Shown here: positions 6,550 to 8,552 of the stretch, in pieces | Layout of the letters: each line of letters starts with the position of its first letter | Position numbering within the stretch: the stretch's first letter is position 1 | From: Limnohabitans sp. | GTDB lineage: Bacteria > Pseudomonadota > Gammaproteobacteria > Burkholderiales > Burkholderiaceae_C | NCBI GenBank assembly: GCA_018883305.1 | Contig: VEQI01000121.1 | Location: 1-8,552 of the forward strand | Direction: 5' to 3' | DNA: 8,552 nt | Position numbers and translations under genes: made by a program | The notes under the pieces: generated by a model | Database searches by the model: none | What the model was told of the DNA's origin: nothing | The model's input: only the letters and a program-made list of their open reading frames with translations

Positions 6550-7620
6550 TCACAGCGGAATCATGAGCTTGAAATCGGTACGGCCCGGCTCGCTGTCGCA
6601 CTCGATCAAGCCTTTGTGTTGTTGCACAAAGGTTTGCGCGAGGTTCAACCCCAAGCCCGAACCGCCATCGCGACCCGACACCAACGGACTGAACAGCCGG
6701 TCCTTGATTTCCTCGGGAATCCCGGGACCGTTGTCCACGACATGCAATTCCAGTGCCAGTCGATGCCGTTGCTTGGCGATGGTGACCTGGCGCGCAATGC
6801 GTGTGCGCAGGGTGATGGTGGCCTCTTCACGCGCGATGCGCTCGCCCAAGGCCTGAGCGGCGTTGTGAACGATATTGAGCACGGCCTGGATGAGCTGCTC
6901 CTTGTCACCCTGAAACTCGGGCAGCGAGGTGTCGTAGTCGCGGATTACTTGCAGTCCACGCGGAAATTCAGCCACGATGAGTGAACGCACCCGCTCACAC
7001 ACTTCATGAATATTGACTGGACCCACCACATGCGGGCGTCGATGCGGGGCCAGCAATCGATCCACCAAGGTCTGCAAGCGGTCGGCCTCGCGCACAATGA
7101 CTTGGGTGTATTCCGTCAGTTCGCGGGAATCGATCTCCATCTGTAGCAGTTGTGCGGCGCCTCGAATTCCGCCGAGTGGATTTTTGATCTCATGCGCCAG
7201 ATTGCGAATGAGTTCCTTGTTGGCCTGCGCCTGATCGATCAAACGCTCCTCTCGCTCCTGACGGCTCTGCTGCTCCAGCGGCAACAATTCAATCAACACC
7301 TCATCCACCACATCGGTGGGCGCCACGATCACATGCACCGGAATGGGGTCTTGCCCCATGCGGCGCAGTTGTGCGTCATAGCGCAATGCAGAAAACGCAC
7401 CACCCTGGGCGCCAGCCAGGGCACGCTCAGCCATCTGCGCATCGGTGAACAGGTCCTGCAGCCGCGCCTGCTCCAAGGCACGGCGCCCCATGCCCAGCAC
7501 ATCTTCAGCCGCCGCGTTGGCCAGCATCACTTGCCCATCCGGGCGTGTGAGCAACACGATGGTGGCCAGCAAGTTGAAGGCTTGCAGTTGTTTGCGACGG
7601 GTGGCGGACAAGGGTTTCAT
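6550..7620 (-). CDS. ntrB: Nitrogen regulation sensor histidine kinase/phosphatase NtrB (NR(II))
   Basis: This 356-residue cytoplasmic kinase has no membrane segment. It has an N-terminal PAS domain (about 12-115), a dimerisation/phosphotransfer helix with His143 in L-A-H-E-I-K-N-P, and an ATPase domain with an N box around N-I-V-H-N-A-A (249-255), G1 D-N-G-P-G-I-P (296-302) and G2 G-G-S-G-L-G-L (319-325). It would phosphorylate or dephosphorylate NtrC under control of a PII protein (GlnB/GlnK) reporting nitrogen status. The ATG at 7620 is preferred over an in-frame GTG at 7632, because AAGGTG at 7635-7630 (reverse strand) is a suitably spaced Shine-Dalgarno site for the ATG and overlaps the GTG. 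It lies 20 bp after the secreted-protein gene and 37 bp before ntrC, consistent with one transcript. Confidence 0.97.
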   Translation of the reverse strand: MKPLSATRRKQLQAFNLLATIVLLTRPDGQVMLANAAAEDVLGMGRRALEQARLQDLFTDAQMAERALAGAQGGAFSALRYDAQLRRMGQDPIPVHVIVAPTDVVDEVLIELLPLEQQSRQEREERLIDQAQANKELIRNLAHEIKNPLGGIRGAAQLLQMEIDSRELTEYTQVIVREADRLQTLVDRLLAPHRRPHVVGPVNIHEVCERVRSLIVAEFPRGLQVIRDYDTSLPEFQGDKEQLIQAVLNIVHNAAQALGERIAREEATITLRTRIARQVTIAKQRHRLALELHVVDNGPGIPEEIKDRLFSPLVSGRDGGSGLGLNLAQTFVQQHKGLIECDSEPGRTDFKLMIPL

Positions 7621-7629
7621 GGCGTGCAA

Positions 7630-7635
7630 CACCTT
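7630..7635 (-). promoter_or_regulatory. Ribosome binding site of ntrB
   Basis: AAGGTG on the reverse strand, 9 nt before the ATG at 7620. It decides between the ATG and the in-frame GTG at 7632, which overlaps the site and so could not use it. Confidence 0.6.
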
Positions 7636-7640
7636 CGCGT

Positions 7641-8177
7641 TCAGGGCCAGCGGGCCAGTTCACGACGCAACGCGGCCAGATCGGCTTGCGTACGTTGTAT
7701 TTGAAGTCTTAGCGCTGCCACACGGTCTTGATAGGCAGGTGACCCTTCCGGTTGCCCAGGCATGGCCGCAGGTCGGCCTTGATTCCATTGTTGCTGCAGT
7801 TGCTGCCAACGCTGCTCCTGCTCCTGCAATTCCGCCTGCAGCAATGCACGGGCTTGTTGATTCGCAGCAGGCGAAGACACCGTGGTGGACGCCGAAGCAA
7901 CGCTGGTTGAACCGTCCCTGGGCGCCGAGGATGCGCCTGCGTCTGTCGCAACGCCCCCAGAGCGACGTGCGCCCACTCGCGTACCCTCCACCACCGTCGA
8001 GGACACCGAAGACAGCGGCTCACACACCTGCCCTGGCTGGGGCTGATTGGTGAACACCTGGCCGCAACGCCACACGGCCACAGACCCGGTGGTCTGCGCC
8101 CGCAAGGGCGTCAACACCCACGCACCCACCATCACCAGCAGGAGCGTTGAGTTCAGCAGAATGCTTCGAAGATTCAT
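7641..8177 (-). CDS. Predicted secreted coiled-coil protein with a DUF4124-like N-terminal motif
   Basis: This 178-residue protein has an apparent Sec signal peptide: basic Arg4, hydrophobic core 7-24 and probable cleavage after Ala27. The mature part begins with a short module (about 33-70) containing W-R-C-G-x-V-F-T-N (36-44) and a second Cys at 52, resembling the small 'Trp/Cys-Gly-Tyr-Thr-Asn' modules of DUF4124-like envelope proteins of Burkholderiales. A Ser/Ala/Thr-rich linker (about 70-104) follows, then Gln/Glu/Arg/Leu-rich segments (104-132 and 148-176) with heptad-like spacing suggesting coiled coil. Cys38 and Cys52 could form a disulphide in the periplasm. No function is known to me. 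It sits between glnA and ntrB, 20 bp upstream of ntrB, so it is probably cotranscribed with ntrBC. No Shine-Dalgarno sequence precedes the ATG, where the glnA terminator's U-tract lies. The DUF4124 relation is tentative. Confidence 0.8.
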   Translation of the reverse strand: MNLRSILLNSTLLLVMVGAWVLTPLRAQTTGSVAVWRCGQVFTNQPQPGQVCEPLSSVSSTVVEGTRVGARRSGGVATDAGASSAPRDGSTSVASASTTVSSPAANQQARALLQAELQEQEQRWQQLQQQWNQGRPAAMPGQPEGSPAYQDRVAALRLQIQRTQADLAALRRELARWP

Positions 8178-8180
8178 GGC

Positions 8181-8211
8181 AAAAAAAAGGGACGGCCGAG
8201 CCGTCCCTCTT
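8181..8211 (-). terminator. Intrinsic terminator of glnA
   Basis: On the reverse strand AGGGACGGC (8208-8200) pairs perfectly with GCCGTCCCT (8196-8188) around a 3-nt loop, followed by a run of eight T (8188-8181). The stem can be extended by a G-T and two A-T pairs. It starts about 30 nt after the glnA stop. Its T-run ends three bases before the next start codon at 8177, so any read-through transcript would carry the hairpin where the ribosome must bind. Confidence 0.93.
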
Positions 8212-8212
8212 G

Positions 8213-8251
8213 TCGTCGACGAGTCGACTCGTTCTGACGCATCAGAGCGAG
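8213..8251. repeat. Tandem palindromes and hairpin at the glnA stop codon
   Basis: Two overlapping perfect palindromes, TCGTCGACGA (8213-8222) and CGAGTCGACTCG (8220-8231), share GTCGAC cores 8 bp apart (8215-8220 and 8223-8228). Next to them, 8228-8237 pairs with 8242-8251 around the 4-nt loop at 8238-8241; nine of ten pairs are Watson-Crick and the tenth is G-T on the + strand or C-A on the reverse strand. This hairpin includes the glnA stop codon. With the terminator it makes a compact series of structures in the 3' end of glnA mRNA. Function is unknown. Confidence 0.55.
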
Positions 8252-8552
8252 TAGTACATGTCGTACTCGACCGGGTGCACGGCCATACGGAAGCGGGTCA
8301 CTTCGGACATCTTGAGTTCAATGTAGGCATCGATCATGCTGTCGGTGAACACGCCGCCCTTGGTCAGGAAGGCACGGTCTTTGTCCAAGTACTCGAGCGC
8401 TTGGTCGAGGCTGTGACACACGGTGGGCACCAATGCATCTTCCTCGGGTGGCAAATGGTACAAGTCTTTGGTTGCGGCTTCACCGGGGTGAATCTTGTTC
8501 TCGATACCATCCAGACCAGCCATCATCAGTGCTGCAAAGCACAGGTAAGGGT
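8242..8552 (-). CDS. glnA: Glutamine synthetase type I, C-terminal part (runs off right edge)
   Basis: The reverse strand is open from the right edge to the TGA at 8244-8242, giving about 103 C-terminal residues. The first visible residues, P-Y-L-C-F-A-A-L, continue into M-A-G-L-D-G-I-E-N-K-I-H-P-G, a hallmark of bacterial GlnA. The adenylylation Tyr lies in D-L-Y-H-L-P-P-E-E, codon 8460-8458, so the enzyme is probably controlled by GlnE-type adenylylation. The C-terminus (H-P-V-E-Y-D-M-Y-Y-S-L) matches the E. coli protein closely. It makes glutamine from glutamate, ammonia and ATP as a cytoplasmic dodecamer. It is upstream of the secreted-protein, ntrB and ntrC genes on the same strand but separated from them by a strong terminator. 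Its promoter, probably with sigma-54 and NtrC sites, lies outside the window. Confidence 0.97.
   Translation of the reverse strand, partial: PYLCFAALMMAGLDGIENKIHPGEAATKDLYHLPPEEDALVPTVCHSLDQALEYLDKDRAFLTKGGVFTDSMIDAYIELKMSEVTRFRMAVHPVEYDMYYSL

Noticed and set aside
5734..6984. 416-codon plus-strand open frame opposite ntrC and ntrB
   Set aside because: It is the antisense of two strongly supported genes, has Ser/Arg-rich shadow composition and no domain. Long antisense frames are expected in GC-rich coding DNA.
7150..7704. 184-codon plus-strand open frame opposite ntrB
   Set aside because: Shadow with Gln/His-rich composition; the ntrB motifs lie on the other strand.
1..8552. Mobile elements, CRISPR arrays, tRNA or rRNA genes, phage or defence genes
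   Set aside because: No transposase, integrase, regularly spaced direct repeats, terminal inverted repeats or RNA-gene signatures were seen, and intergenic space is too limited to hide one.

Overview
The window looks like a chromosomal segment of a beta-proteobacterium of the order Burkholderiales, probably near the Comamonadaceae. This rests on the moderately high GC content, the protein sequences, and the order glnA / small secreted protein / ntrB / ntrC; the genus cannot be fixed from the sequence. No mobile element, CRISPR array, tRNA or rRNA was seen. Gene content is dense and mostly housekeeping or regulatory.

Left region (1-2353): a minus-strand fatty-acyl operon. A two-domain ('high molecular weight') FabG-type 3-oxoacyl reductase is followed, with a one-base stop/start overlap, by a MaoC-family dehydratase that runs off the left edge. 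Divergent from it is a TetR-family regulator resembling E. coli FabR. The 67-bp gap between them holds a perfect 20-bp palindrome, the best candidate operator in the window. The reductase/dehydratase pair resembles the mycobacterial FabG4/HtdX pair.

Middle region (2363-4971): an Lrp/AsnC-family regulator (minus) is divergent from hppD (4-hydroxyphenylpyruvate dioxygenase, tyrosine catabolism). They are separated by a strikingly AT-rich gap with inverted repeats. hppD is followed by a hairpin and then by xth, an exonuclease III-type DNA repair enzyme. The 3' end of xth overlaps the 3' end of ntrC tail to tail by 22 bp.

Right region (4950-8552): the nitrogen-control cluster, all minus strand and transcribed right to left: glnA (glutamine synthetase, C-terminal part only), a small predicted secreted coiled-coil protein, ntrB (sensor kinase) and ntrC (sigma-54 activator). 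A strong intrinsic terminator follows glnA and its U-tract ends three bases before the start codon of the secreted-protein gene, so glnA is at least partly uncoupled from ntrBC. Tandem palindromes and a hairpin lie between the glnA stop and this terminator.

No clearly novel system was found. The most notable items are the FabR-like operator palindrome, the terminator abutting a start codon, the uncharacterised secreted protein between glnA and ntrB, and the inverted repeats between the Lrp-type gene and hppD.
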